Assembly (NCBI GenBank): GCA_021805805.1
Contig: JAJZEB010000006.1
Location: 1 to 64,000 of the forward strand
Source of the DNA: Pseudomonadota bacterium
GTDB taxonomy: Bacteria; Pseudomonadota; Gammaproteobacteria; Burkholderiales; Burkholderiaceae_C
Reading direction: 5' to 3'
DNA length: 64,000 bases
Of the stretch, positions 53,319 through 64,000 are shown piece after piece. The position numbers were made by a program, and so were the translations under genes. The notes under the pieces were generated by a model. It did no database searches. It was not told where the DNA came from and saw nothing but the letters and a program-made list of their open reading frames with translations. Numbering within the stretch: the first letter of the stretch is position 1; each line of letters begins with the position of its first letter.

Positions 53319-54992
53319 TCAGGTCGAAGACTTGAACTCCGGGACTCCCATCTTCTTGTTGATGAACCACTGCTGTGCGATCGAGAAGATGTTGTTCGTC
53401 AGCCAGTACAGGACGAGGCCCGACGGGAACATGAAGAACATCACCGAGAACGCCAGCGGCATGATCCACATCAGCCGCGCCTGCATCGGGTCCGGCGGCG
53501 TCGGATTGAGCTTGACCTGCAGGAACGAGGTCCCGGTCATGATCAACGGCAGGATGTAGTACGGATCCTTTGCGGCCAGATCGTGGATCCACCCCAGCCA
53601 AGGAGCTCCGCGCAATTCCACGCTCGACAGCAGGACCCAGTACAGCGCGATGAACACCGGAATCTGGATCACCACCGGCAGGCAGCCTCCCAGCGGATTG
53701 ATCTTCTCCTTGCGGTACATCTCGACCATCGCCGCGTTCATCGCCGACGGGTCGTCCTTGTGGCGCTCGCGCAGCGCATTGAGCCGCGGCGCGACCGCTT
53801 TCATGCGCGCCATCGAACGGTAGCTGGCCGCGGTCAGCGGGAAGAACAGCAGCTTGAGAAGAATCGTCAGGCCGATGATCGACCAGCCCCAATTTCCAAG
53901 CAGCTTGTGGATGTGCTCCAGGACCCAGAAAAGCGGCTTGGCGATGATCGTCACCCAGCCATAGTCCTTGACCAGATCGAATCCGGGCGCCAGTCCTTCG
54001 AGCTGGCTCTCGACTTCCGGGCCGACGAACAGGCGGTCGTGCTGCACCAGTTGCGCGCCCGGTGCGATCGACGGCAGTTGCATCATGATGCCGGTGGCGT
54101 ACAGATCGGCTCCGAGCTTGCGCAGATAGAACTGGCGCGACCCCGTCTCCGGTTGCGGCAGCCAGGCCGACACGAAGTAGTGCTGCACGATCGCAGCCCA
54201 GCCATCGGCGGCCTCGATGGTCTTGGCCTGCGGCTCGAAATCCTTGAACGCGAACTTCTGGAACTTGCCCTTGCTGTCGTAGACCGCAGCTCCGGTGAAG
54301 GTGTGATAGAAGTGCGTGTTGCCCTGCGCCGGCTCCTTGCCGTCGCGAACCAGCTGCATGTACAGCTGCGGCGACACTGCGCTCGTGCCCTTGTTGACGA
54401 TGTCGTTGCGCACGTCGACGACATAGCTGCCGCGGTGGAACGTGTAGCTGCGCAGCAGCTGCACGCCACCGACCACCGGCGACTGCAGGCGCACGGTCAC
54501 GCTGTTCGCGCTGCCCAGCGTGGTCGGCCCGGGAAGCACCGTCATCGGCGTCTCGTGGTTCGGAAAATCACCACCGACCAGGCCGCTTTGCGCCATGTAC
54601 TTGTGCGTCGCGGTGTCGTCGAACAGCACCACGTCATGGCCGGCCTCGCCCTCGCTGGCGTATTTCAGCAGCCGTGCGTAAACCAGATTGCCGCCGCGGC
54701 TCGACAGCTTGACGTCGAGCACGTCGGTGCGCACGTCGGTCAGCGTGGCCGGTTGGACCGCAGCGGTCGTCGGCACCGCGGCGCGGCCACCAGCAACCGC
54801 TGCTGCCGGAAGCGCCGCACTGCCCAGCGCCGCCGGCTGTGGAACACTGCTCGTGGGCGCCGCGGCGCTGACTCCGGCCACTGGCGGTTCACCGAACAGG
54901 CCCGCCCGGCCATTGTCGCGCAGCCACGCGTTGTACAGAAAGATCACCGAGGCGGTGAAGATCACCCACAAAATGGAACGGCGGAAGTCCAT
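53319..54992 (-). CDS. yidC: Membrane protein insertase YidC
   Basis: 557 residues with an N-terminal membrane anchor ([18 protein letters not shown]), a large periplasmic domain (about 60-350) and the conserved five-TM core ([19 protein letters not shown] and onwards). Inserts and folds inner-membrane proteins alone or with SecYEG. Lies between mnmE and yidD in the conserved origin cluster. Confidence 0.97.
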   Translation of the reverse strand: MDFRRSILWVIFTASVIFLYNAWLRDNGRAGLFGEPPVAGVSAAAPTSSVPQPAALGSAALPAAAVAGGRAAVPTTAAVQPATLTDVRTDVLDVKLSSRGGNLVYARLLKYASEGEAGHDVVLFDDTATHKYMAQSGLVGGDFPNHETPMTVLPGPTTLGSANSVTVRLQSPVVGGVQLLRSYTFHRGSYVVDVRNDIVNKGTSAVSPQLYMQLVRDGKEPAQGNTHFYHTFTGAAVYDSKGKFQKFAFKDFEPQAKTIEAADGWAAIVQHYFVSAWLPQPETGSRQFYLRKLGADLYATGIMMQLPSIAPGAQLVQHDRLFVGPEVESQLEGLAPGFDLVKDYGWVTIIAKPLFWVLEHIHKLLGNWGWSIIGLTILLKLLFFPLTAASYRSMARMKAVAPRLNALRERHKDDPSAMNAAMVEMYRKEKINPLGGCLPVVIQIPVFIALYWVLLSSVELRGAPWLGWIHDLAAKDPYYILPLIMTGTSFLQVKLNPTPPDPMQARLMWIMPLAFSVMFFMFPSGLVLYWLTNNIFSIAQQWFINKKMGVPEFKSST

Positions 54993-55079
54993 GCTGGATC
55001 CTGCGTCTGCGATGGAAAATGGAGGGTCTGCTTCTCGGCAGACGAACCATGTATTAGACCTGAGTTCATGTGACGCGCG

Positions 55080-55370
55080 TCACCGGTCGTCTTCATGGCG
55101 CGCTCCGGCATGCTGTGCGGGCTGCTCCGAAGCGCGGCGCCAGGCGTCCCAGCGGAACACCTTCGGCACCGGATCTTCGCCCCCCGCGCACCATGGATGG
55201 CAACGTGCGATGCGCAATGCGCCGAGGTAGGTCCCGCGCGCAGCGCCATGCCGACGCAGCGCATCGATGGTGTATTGAGAGCAGGTCGGCGTGAAACGGC
55301 ACTGGCCGCCGACCCAGGCACTGAACAGCAGCTGATAGCCGCGCACCAACGCGATCAGGACTCGTCTCAT
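55080..55370 (-). CDS. yidD: Membrane protein insertion factor YidD
   Basis: 96 residues with the hallmark Cys pattern GGQCRFTPTCSQYTIDA and RCHPWCAGGEDPVP. It is a small amphipathic membrane-associated helper of YidC. The stop is 87 bases before the yidC start; the order rpmH-rnpA-yidD-yidC-mnmE is conserved. Confidence 0.95.
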   Translation of the reverse strand: MRRVLIALVRGYQLLFSAWVGGQCRFTPTCSQYTIDALRRHGAARGTYLGALRIARCHPWCAGGEDPVPKVFRWDAWRRASEQPAQHAGARHEDDR

Positions 55371-55406
55371 CGTCGTCGCGTCGCGTCGTGCCGCTCCGGC
55401 ACAGGC

Positions 55407-55871
55407 TCAGCCGCGCCTCGGCAGCAACTGCAGAAGCTGTTGCGCGCTGACGCGCAGATGGGCGCGCAACGCGGGCGAAGCCGCGCTGACGAACTGCGGC
55501 GGCAGCTTTTCGGTCAAGCGAACGATCAACGCGCGGCCGCGAAGCACGGACGCGCTTTGCGGATCGCGCAACGCCTCGCGCAGCACCGCGCGCAACACCC
55601 GGCGAATCAGGTTGCGGCGTACCGCGGCCCGGCACAAGCGCTTCGGGAGCACGAAACCGACCATGCACGCCGGTTGTTCCGGAGCTCGGTCGATGTCGCG
55701 CAAGGCACGAAATTGCAGGCGCAGCGCTCCGGCCTGGACGCCAGGCGCACGCAAGCCCGCCTGGAACGATTCCGGGCGGGTCAGCGACAACAGCACGACG
55801 CTCTGGGCGCTCAACGTTCCGGCAGGCTCGCCGCCGCCTGCCGCCGCCCCCAGCGCGTCGGCGGCGAACAT
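55407..55871 (-). CDS. rnpA: Ribonuclease P protein component
   Basis: 154 residues, somewhat longer than the usual 115-130. The RNR-type motif AAVRRNLIRRVLREA and MVGFVLPKRLCRAAVRRN are clear. It binds the RNA of RNase P for 5' processing of tRNA. The exact start is uncertain because the N-terminal 30 residues (AADALGAAAGGGEPAGT) are not family-like; a start downstream is possible. Confidence 0.93.
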   Translation of the reverse strand: MFAADALGAAAGGGEPAGTLSAQSVVLLSLTRPESFQAGLRAPGVQAGALRLQFRALRDIDRAPEQPACMVGFVLPKRLCRAAVRRNLIRRVLRAVLREALRDPQSASVLRGRALIVRLTEKLPPQFVSAASPALRAHLRVSAQQLLQLLPRRG

Positions 55872-55924
55872 GCGCGCGCACCCGGGATGGGCAGCACACG
55901 CGTGCGTGGCCAGACCGAGGTTCG

Positions 55925-56059
55925 TCAGACGGCCAGGCGCTTGCGGCCCTTGGCGCGACGCGCGTTGATCACGGCGCGTCCACCGGCCGTGCGCATGCGC
56001 ACGAGAAAGCCATGGGTGCGCTTGCGACGGGTCTTCGACGGCTGATAAGTACGTTTCAT
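55925..56059 (-). CDS. rpmH: 50S ribosomal protein L34
   Basis: 44 residues, nearly all conserved: [20 protein letters not shown] at the start and KGRKRLAV at the end, with the usual length. A tight operon with rnpA (53-base gap). Confidence 0.98.
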   Translation of the reverse strand: MKRTYQPSKTRRKRTHGFLVRMRTAGGRAVINARRAKGRKRLAV

Positions 56060-56490
56060 GATGGTGCTCGGTGATGTCCGCAATGTCCGCAATACGCTCA
56101 CTGCCCCGGTCACCGCGGCGATGGGCCGGCGGCGATACGGATACGGCAACGGAGGCGTCGGTCTCGCGCCCTCCGGCGCCCCGGAAGACGGGGAGGGCTT
56201 TTCGCTTCCAGCAAAACCGCGAGAAAAGCATGCAATTTCAACAAATTGACCGGCGTGTGTCAATGCCTGACGTCGGATCCCCGAGACAAGCTCTAGCGAT
56301 TCACCCCCCTTCGGGTGCGCCCCTGATCGCCGCGGCCGAAATCTGTGGATAACTTGGTGTCTTGGTCTAAAATCGCCTGCCATTCATTCCGGTCCGTCGC
56401 GCGCTTGCCGCCGCGCCACGCCAGCAGGCGCGGGCGCTCTGGCCGGTTGCCGCCGGCGGGCTGCACAGCCGCACCGGACACCGTCTACCC
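56060..56490. other. rpmH-dnaA intergenic region, candidate replication origin
   Basis: 431 bases without a gene between divergent rpmH and dnaA. Contents: a tandem 9-base repeat (ATGTCCGCA twice, 56074-56091), a 16-base palindrome CAATTT-CAAC-AAATTG (56233-56248) in the A+T-richest part, a perfect DnaA box (56344-56352) and a -10-like TAAAAT (56368-56373). Only one perfect box is seen, so the origin may extend into the dnaA-dnaN gap. Confidence 0.5.
56344..56352 (-). promoter_or_regulatory. DnaA box TTATCCACA over the dnaA promoter
   Basis: TGTGGATAA on the plus strand is the consensus box on the minus strand. It overlaps the -35 region of the predicted dnaA promoter (TAAAAT 15 bases further on), the usual layout for autoregulation by DnaA. 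Confidence 0.85.
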
Positions 56491-57891
56491 ATGTCGCTCG
56501 AACAGATCTGGCAGGCCTGCTGCAAGCAGCTTGCCGGCGAAATTCCCGTTCAACAATTCACCGCCTGGATCAAGCCGCTGGCGCCGCCGAACTGGAGTGA
56601 CGACAACTCCACGGCGACTTTGTCGGTGCCGAACAGATTCAAGATGGACTGGCTGCGGTCGCAGTACGGCAACCGCATCGCCGAAGCGCTGGCCAGCGTC
56701 GCCGGCCGTCCGGTTCAGCTCGAGTTCGCGATCCACAAGCCGGCGGCGGCGCGACCGACCACGGCCGCCGCGCGTGAAGTTGCCAGCACGACCCCCGCGC
56801 TCGCAGTGACCACAGCAGACGCCGACGACGAGCCCGCAGGCGCGCGTCAGCAGGCTCAGGAAGCGCTCGAGCGTTCACGGCTGAACCCGCTGCTGAGCTT
56901 CGACAGCCTGGTTCCCGGCAAGGCCAACCAGCTCGCGCGCGCCGCCGCGCTGCAGGTCGCCGAGAACCCGGGCAAGTCGTACAACCCCCTGTTCCTGTAC
57001 GGCGGCGTCGGGCTGGGCAAGACGCACCTGGTGCAGGCTGTCGGCAACGCCCTGCTCGCGGTGCGCCCGGGGGCGCGCATCCGCTACCTGCAGGCCGAGC
57101 AGTTCGTCAGCGAGGTGGTCAAGGCATACCAGCGCAAGACCTTCGACGAATTCAAGCGCTACTACCACTCGCTGGATCTGCTGCTGATCGACGACGTGCA
57201 GTTCTTCGCCGGCAAGGAAAAGACCCAGGAAGAGTTCTTCTACACCTTCGAAGCGCTGGCCGCGAAGCGCTCGCAGATCATCCTGACCAGCGACACCTAC
57301 CCGAAGGAGCTGCAGGAGATCGACGCCCGCCTGACCTCGCGCTTCGACTCCGGGCTGACCGTCGCGCTGGAGCCGCCCGAACTCGAGATGCGGGTCGCGA
57401 TCCTGCTGCGCAAGGCCGACGCCGAACTGGTCAGTCTCGGTGAGGACGTCGCGTTCTTCGTCGCCAAGAACGTGCGCTCGAACGTCCGCGAGCTCGAAGG
57501 AGCGCTGCGCAAGATCCTGGCCTATGCACGGTTTTCCGGCGAGGCGATCTCGATCGGGCTGGCACGCGAGGCCTTGAAGGACCTGCTGTCGCTGCAGAAC
57601 CGGCAGATCTCGGTCGAGAACATCCAGAAGACCGTCGCCGACTTCTACAAGATCAAGGTTGCCGACATGTACTCGAAGCGCCGTCCGGCGTCGATCGCGC
57701 GTCCCCGCCAGATCGCGATGTACCTGGCCAAGGAGCTGACGCAGAAAAGTCTGCCTGAGATCGGTGAACTGTTCGGCGGGCGCGACCACACCACGGTGCT
57801 GCACGCGGTGCGCAAGGTCGCGCAGGAACGAACCCGTTTGCAGGAGCTCAACCAGCAGTTGCACGTGCTGGAACAGACTCTGAAAGGGTGA
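56491..57891 (+). CDS. dnaA: Chromosomal replication initiator DnaA
   Basis: 466 residues. Domain I (1-80), a linker (about 85-130), AAA+ domain with Walker [12 protein letters not shown] (Lys177) and Walker [10 protein letters not shown] (Asp234/Asp235), and the C-terminal DnaA-box-binding HTH ([27 protein letters not shown]). Starts replication at oriC. Begins the dnaA-dnaN-gyrB set. Confidence 0.98.
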   Translation: MSLEQIWQACCKQLAGEIPVQQFTAWIKPLAPPNWSDDNSTATLSVPNRFKMDWLRSQYGNRIAEALASVAGRPVQLEFAIHKPAAARPTTAAAREVASTTPALAVTTADADDEPAGARQQAQEALERSRLNPLLSFDSLVPGKANQLARAAALQVAENPGKSYNPLFLYGGVGLGKTHLVQAVGNALLAVRPGARIRYLQAEQFVSEVVKAYQRKTFDEFKRYYHSLDLLLIDDVQFFAGKEKTQEEFFYTFEALAAKRSQIILTSDTYPKELQEIDARLTSRFDSGLTVALEPPELEMRVAILLRKADAELVSLGEDVAFFVAKNVRSNVRELEGALRKILAYARFSGEAISIGLAREALKDLLSLQNRQISVENIQKTVADFYKIKVADMYSKRRPASIARPRQIAMYLAKELTQKSLPEIGELFGGRDHTTVLHAVRKVAQERTRLQELNQQLHVLEQTLKG

Positions 57892-58102
57892 ACAACGCTG
57901 TGGACGCAGTGGGGGACGATTCTGCACAACCGGCCCGATGCACGGATCGCGACTGAGTTGTTCTTCGCCATGCCCAGAACGCCCGTGCGTTTTCCCCAGC
58001 TGTTTTCTGCTTCAATACATTGATTCGGCGGCTTTTTTTGACTTATCCGCAGCAAACCGCGACCTCCTGTTATCAGTCCCATCCTGAGAAGGAAGAATCA
58101 CA
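57892..58102. other. dnaA-dnaN intergenic region with near-DnaA boxes
   Basis: Near-consensus boxes TTCTGCACA (57920-57928) and TTATCCGCA (58043-58051), each one mismatch from TTATNCACA, and a local A+T-rich stretch (TTTTTTT near 58034). It may be part of the origin or of the dnaN promoter. Confidence 0.4.
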
Positions 58103-59209
58103 ATGAACAGATTGACCGTAGCGCGCGAAGCCCTGCTGAAGGGCCTGGCCAGCGTGGCAGGCATCGTCGAGCGTCGCCAGACCCTGCCGGTGCTGGCCAA
58201 TGTTCTGATGCAACCCGCAAACGGCGACCTGACGTTGACCAGCAGCGACATGGAAATCCAGATGTGCATGCGCACCACGCTGGGCGACAGCACCGCGCAG
58301 CAGGCGACGACGGTCAATGCGCGCAAGCTGATCGACATCCTGCGCTCGGCTCCTGCCGCCGAAGCGACGCTCGAGTGGGGGGAAGGCAAGTTCACCGTGC
58401 GTTGCGGCAAGTCGCGTTTTTCTCTGCAGACGCTTCCGGCCGAGGACTTTCCTCTGGTCAAGGAAGCTGCCGACTACTCCGACATTCCGTTGCGCCTCGG
58501 GCAGGGACAGCTCAAGCGCATGCTCGGGCTGGTGCATTTCGCGATGGCGCAGCACGACATCCGCTACTACCTCAACGGGCTGCTGATCGTCGCCGACGGC
58601 CATCAGCTCACCCTGGTGGCCACCGATGGCCACCGCCTGGCGCTGGTCACCACCGCAGCCGAAGCCGGAATCGAACGTCGCGAGGTCATCCTGCCGCGCA
58701 AGACCGTCACCGAACTGCTGCGCCTGCTCGGCGACGGCGACGAGCCGATCGAACTGCGTTTCGCGTCGAACCAGGCACGGCTGGATTTCGGCGACCTGGA
58801 ACTGGTCAGCAAGCTGGTCGAGGGCAAGTTTCCCGACTACCAGCGGGTGGTGCCGAAAAGCCACCGCAACCACTTGCAACTTGCACGCCAGGAACTTCTA
58901 GGTGCCTTGCAGCGGGTTGCGATTCTGACCAGCGACAAGTTCAAGGGCGTGCGGCTGAACCTCGATGCCGGCGTGCTGCGCGTGTCGTCGAACAACGCCG
59001 AACAGGAGGAAGCGGTCGAGGAACTCGACGTCGACTACGCCGGCGATGCGATCGAGATCGGCTTCAACGTCGCTTACCTGATCGACGCGCTGTCGAACCT
59101 TCCCGGGGACCAGTTGCGCATCGAATTGCAGGACGGCAACAGCAGCGCGCTGATCACCATGCCCGAAGACGCCGGCTTCAAGTACGTCGTCATGCCGATG
59201 CGCATTTGA
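58103..59209 (+). CDS. dnaN: DNA polymerase III beta clamp
   Basis: 368 residues, full length, three clamp domains with GLASVAGIVERRQTLPVLAN at the start and EDAGFKYVVMPMRI at the end (the conserved VMPMR terminus). Forms the sliding clamp. Preceded by GAGAAGGAAG. Confidence 0.98.
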   Translation: MNRLTVAREALLKGLASVAGIVERRQTLPVLANVLMQPANGDLTLTSSDMEIQMCMRTTLGDSTAQQATTVNARKLIDILRSAPAAEATLEWGEGKFTVRCGKSRFSLQTLPAEDFPLVKEAADYSDIPLRLGQGQLKRMLGLVHFAMAQHDIRYYLNGLLIVADGHQLTLVATDGHRLALVTTAAEAGIERREVILPRKTVTELLRLLGDGDEPIELRFASNQARLDFGDLELVSKLVEGKFPDYQRVVPKSHRNHLQLARQELLGALQRVAILTSDKFKGVRLNLDAGVLRVSSNNAEQEEAVEELDVDYAGDAIEIGFNVAYLIDALSNLPGDQLRIELQDGNSSALITMPEDAGFKYVVMPMRI

Positions 59210-61777
<2,568 letters not shown>

Positions 61778-61981
61778 GGTTGTGTCCCTGAACTCAATTG
61801 ATGTCATTTCTGGACGAAATCGATGTCAGCTTCGGGCGCACGGCAGCACCTAGGGTGCAACGTGTGAGTTCACCCTGCCAGCTTGTTCAAAGGATGTTGA
61901 GCTGGAACAGCCGACCCGTTTGCGCTGATCCTTGCGCGAACGCGAGGGTCACCGAGACGCCAAGGCTACGCAACTAGCCGC
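61778..61981. other. Gap after gyrB without a gene
   Basis: No coding region is supported here. Two direct copies of GATGTCA (61800-61806 and 61822-61828) lie 22 bases apart, and the helicase relic begins just beyond. The change from core to accessory DNA falls here. Confidence 0.45.
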
Positions 61982-62260
61982 GGAAACGCTCCGCCCCGCG
62001 CGCTCGTTGCAACCGGCCGTCTCGTCGGGGAGGGTTTCGACCACCCGCCGCTGGACACCCTGGTGCTGGCGATGCCAATTTCTTGGAAGGGGACGTTGCA
62101 GCAGTACGCCGGGCGGCTGCATCGCGACTCAGCCTTCAAGCGCGACGCGCGCATCGTTGACGTTGTCGACACCGGCCACCCAGCGCTGTTGCGGATGTGG
62201 GAGCGGCGCCAAAGAGGATATCGGGCGATGGGGTATGTCGTCGGGGAGCCGCGGGCGTAG
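61982..62260 (+). pseudogene. C-terminal remnant of a superfamily 2 helicase
   Basis: An in-frame stretch ends with TAG and carries helicase motif V (ALVATGRLVGEGFD) and motif VI (QQYAGRLHRDS), then TGHPALLRMWERRQRGYRAM. This is the tail of DEAD/DEAH helicases such as those in TOTE-type conflict systems and restriction-linked helicases. Everything upstream of motif V is missing and no start is present, so it is a relic. Confidence 0.65.
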
Positions 62261-62307
62261 TGCCCGCGGTGACGAGCGCGAATCGAAGGCGTTTCGACGG
62301 CCTACGT

Positions 62308-63315
62308 TCAGATGAATGACGAGCGGCCAAGCCTACGGGGCAGCGTGTCGAATCCGCAGAGCTCGTCGGCGGACTCGATGTCCAGTCGGGTGTGGCGCGT
62401 TTCCTCCGGCGCGGGATCCGACAACGCGAGATATGAATTGGTTGTGATTTTGTCGGGGAACACGGCCAGACAGTCGCCCTTGCCCTTGGTCGACTTGTAC
62501 AGGATTCCCTCGTAGCCGCTTGCCCTGACAATTTCAGCAAGAATCTGGCCGTTGGCCGGAAGTCCGAACTGCGCGGGGCGGCCGCGCCAGTTTGGCTCGA
62601 AAATGCTGACATACAGTTGCTGGGCCGTACGAACCATGTAAGACCGCCGGTTCGTGAGGCCGAGCCGCTTGCGCAGCGTTTTGGCGCGTTCGGGCATGTC
62701 GATGCGACGGTAGAGCTTGGCGACGGCGTCAAGAGCAGTTGGGGTCCGTAGATCCAGGACGTTGTCGATCCGTCCGGAGATCCTGACCACCGAGAAGCTG
62801 TCGCGTCCCGCCAATGCGAGCTCTTGCGGCGCGAGGCCGCTGGACTCGTCTGAGCGTGGGGCGGCGAATCGCTCGCGGTACGCCGTCTCGTAGTCCTCGG
62901 CCAAATAAAGGGCAGGCCAAGGCAGCAGCGTCCCTTCGTCCAGCTCGACGCCGGCATTGAAGCGTCCGCCGAACGAGCGCAGGCTTCCAGCGGCCGAGAG
63001 CGGGACAAGGCTGAACTCGTGGGGGACTATCCTCGCCCAATGCTCGATCGGCAGACTTGTGAGATGAGGTGATCCCTGGAGGGCGTCGATCAGCTGGGGC
63101 CGCAGGCGATCCCGCGCTGGACGCAGCGCAAAGAAGAGCTCTCGGCTCAGCTCTTCCAGATCGGCGGACAGGGCCTCCCAGCGCCGAAGGTCGGCAGAGG
63201 AAAAGCGATCGAGTTCGAGAATCCCAGGCGCGGCTCCAGCTGCCGGCTTGGGAGGGGGCCTTTTAGGCTTGGGCACGGCGGGCGCGTGGCGACGTCGCTG
63301 CGCGCTGATTCGCAA
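62308..63315 (-). CDS. RES-domain toxin, long form (NAD+-depleting)
   Basis: 335 residues. The RES core (about 110-290) has the typical GGRFNAGVE, ALYLAEDYETAYRE and ILYKSTKGKGDCLAV elements. RES toxins (ParT/MbcT type) degrade NAD+ or ADP-ribosylate targets. A Pro/Arg-rich N-terminal stretch (about 1-40) plus a 60-residue helical segment makes it about 100-150 residues longer than usual. The frame starts with TTG; a GTG at 63276 is the alternative. It overlaps the antitoxin gene. Confidence 0.75.
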   Translation of the reverse strand: MRISAQRRRHAPAVPKPKRPPPKPAAGAAPGILELDRFSSADLRRWEALSADLEELSRELFFALRPARDRLRPQLIDALQGSPHLTSLPIEHWARIVPHEFSLVPLSAAGSLRSFGGRFNAGVELDEGTLLPWPALYLAEDYETAYRERFAAPRSDESSGLAPQELALAGRDSFSVVRISGRIDNVLDLRTPTALDAVAKLYRRIDMPERAKTLRKRLGLTNRRSYMVRTAQQLYVSIFEPNWRGRPAQFGLPANGQILAEIVRASGYEGILYKSTKGKGDCLAVFPDKITTNSYLALSDPAPEETRHTRLDIESADELCGFDTLPRRLGRSSFI

Positions 63316-63688
63316 CTTGTTCAGTCATCGCATTGATGATGAATTTTCGTAGGCGCTCGTAGCGCCCCAGCCGGATCATGTCCTTGGGAGAGACGTCACC
63401 TAGCATGGGATTGCGGGTGCCAAACCAAGCAACGGTTCGCTCGACGTCACCGTCGAAGATCTGCGCGACCATGTTCATCGTGTTGCCAATCTCCTCCAGG
63501 CGATCGCGAACAGCGGCCGGCATCTGGGCATCGAAACGCACTGAGCTCACGGCGACCGACGAGAGCCGCGAGATGTCCACCTTCTTGAGTTGGAGTCGGT
63601 CCTGAACCAGCTTGGGCTGGAACGACGCACCATGCCCGAACTGCATGACGTCCGGTGGCAAGGACTCGAACAAACCCATTGCGCTCAT
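63263..63688 (-). CDS. Xre/MbcA/ParS-type antitoxin
   Basis: 141 residues. The C-terminal DUF2384 toxin-binding part is at about 70-125 (TVAWFGTRNPMLGDVSPKDM, RLRKFIINAM). The N-terminal half has a HTH-like helix pair (LQLKKVDISRLSSVAVSSVR). Start 63688 is supported by AAAGGAGGTTGAG. It precedes the RES toxin on the same strand and overlaps it by up to 53 bases, the normal antitoxin-first arrangement. Autoregulation is expected. Confidence 0.78.
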   Translation of the reverse strand: MSAMGLFESLPPDVMQFGHGASFQPKLVQDRLQLKKVDISRLSSVAVSSVRFDAQMPAAVRDRLEEIGNTMNMVAQIFDGDVERTVAWFGTRNPMLGDVSPKDMIRLGRYERLRKFIINAMTEQVANQRAATSPRARRAQA

Positions 63689-63938
63689 CTCAACCTCCTT
63701 TGTAGCCCGACCGTGGATCAGGTCGGCCGGGGTCATCGTGCTTGCGTCAGATAGCACGATCGGAACATGATTGAACCACGGTTTCAACAAGAACGCTTGG
63801 CGCCCACTTTCCCCTACTTCTAGACATCATGGTCGCCGCCCGAGGGCAGATGGCCGGTCCCCAACATCGTAGGTTGCGCGCCGAGGCGCGTAGAGCTACA
63901 TGCTGTGGCATAGGCCATCAGCAAACAGGAGACCGACC
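63689..63938. other. Gap between antitoxin and IS110-type gene
   Basis: 250 bases without a supported gene, of lower G+C than the core. It should contain the promoter of the antitoxin operon and the left end of the IS110 element. No clear terminal repeat could be seen with the element cut by the window end. Confidence 0.4.
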
Positions 63939-64000
63939 ATGGAAAAGGGTACCAAGATACATGTGGGTTTGGACGTCCATAAGGACAGCATCACGGTGGC
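63939..64000 (+). mobile_element. IS110-family transposase, 5' end only
   Basis: The first 20 codons (ATGGAAAAGG...) encode MEKGTKIHVGLDVHKDSITV, the N-terminus of IS110/IS1111 transposases with the first catalytic Asp in GLDVHKDS. The gene runs out of the window; its completeness is unknown. ACAGGAGA serves as ribosome site. Confidence 0.8.

Noticed and set aside
61800-61828. Direct repeats GATGTCA after gyrB as an insertion-sequence end
   Set aside because: Only 7 bases, no transposase beside them and no matching second end was found.
62136-63008. A 290-residue minus-strand frame in the RES region
   Set aside because: It shares DNA with the RES toxin in another frame and has no homology or start signal.

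Overview
The window is a very G+C-rich chromosome segment from a betaproteobacterium, most likely order Burkholderiales. The evidence is the marker set (UbiK next to the glnK-amtB locus, PhaM, DUF3567, split MetH, a 1312-residue DUF3683 FAD/Fe-S oxidoreductase) and the replication-origin neighbourhood mnmG-rsmG-parA-parB ... mnmE-yidC-yidD-rnpA-rpmH // dnaA-dnaN-gyrB with one parS site. The genus cannot be fixed from sequence alone. No rRNA, tRNA or CRISPR array was seen.

Layout. 1-3.4 kb: nitrogen operon on the minus strand (porin-like BBP2 protein, GlnK, AmtB) with a good sigma-54 promoter in front and an intrinsic terminator behind. 3.4-7.4 kb: ubiK, comM/yifB, then an AraC-type regulator overlapping a metY-like gene. 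7.6-15.4 kb: a uptake-and-activation cluster (SDR, acyl-CoA ligase, five branched-chain-type ABC transporter genes, TetR regulator) that looks dedicated to an organic acid or aromatic carboxylate. 15.5-23 kb: a soluble chemoreceptor and a three-gene RND efflux system. 23-28 kb: methionine synthase split in two genes, with a cyclic-nucleotide-binding protein and an ArsR-type (SahR-like) regulator between the halves. 28-40.9 kb: copper chaperone, DUF3683 oxidoreductase, HIT protein behind a REP-like insert, hemN, kup, an AAA ATPase, marC, a structured intergenic region ending in a terminator, a TSUP permease, and a Crp-type regulator with a DUF2892 gene.

40.9-61.8 kb: the origin region. parS lies just before mnmG; parA and parB are separated by an RBBP9/YdeN-type hydrolase gene that overlaps parA. 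A PHA/FIST gene pair, DUF3108, DUF3567, an MFS transporter facing an ArsR regulator, and a D-2-hydroxyacid dehydrogenase lie between parB and mnmE. The rpmH-dnaA gap carries a perfect DnaA box over the likely dnaA promoter and is the best origin candidate.

61.8-64 kb: accessory DNA of lower G+C directly behind gyrB. It holds the C-terminal remnant of a superfamily 2 helicase, a RES-toxin/Xre-MbcA-ParS-antitoxin pair of unusual size, and the beginning of an IS110-type transposase cut by the window end. This looks like an eroded defence/mobile island next to a core locus. The most interesting points are the long RES toxin module, the REP-like insert that creates a translationally coupled leader ORF, the hydrolase between parA and parB, the CRP-type site at about -42 of the DUF2892 gene, the hairpin-rich RNA-like stretch at 38.9-39.05 kb, and a LivF ATPase with Arg in place of the Walker A Lys.
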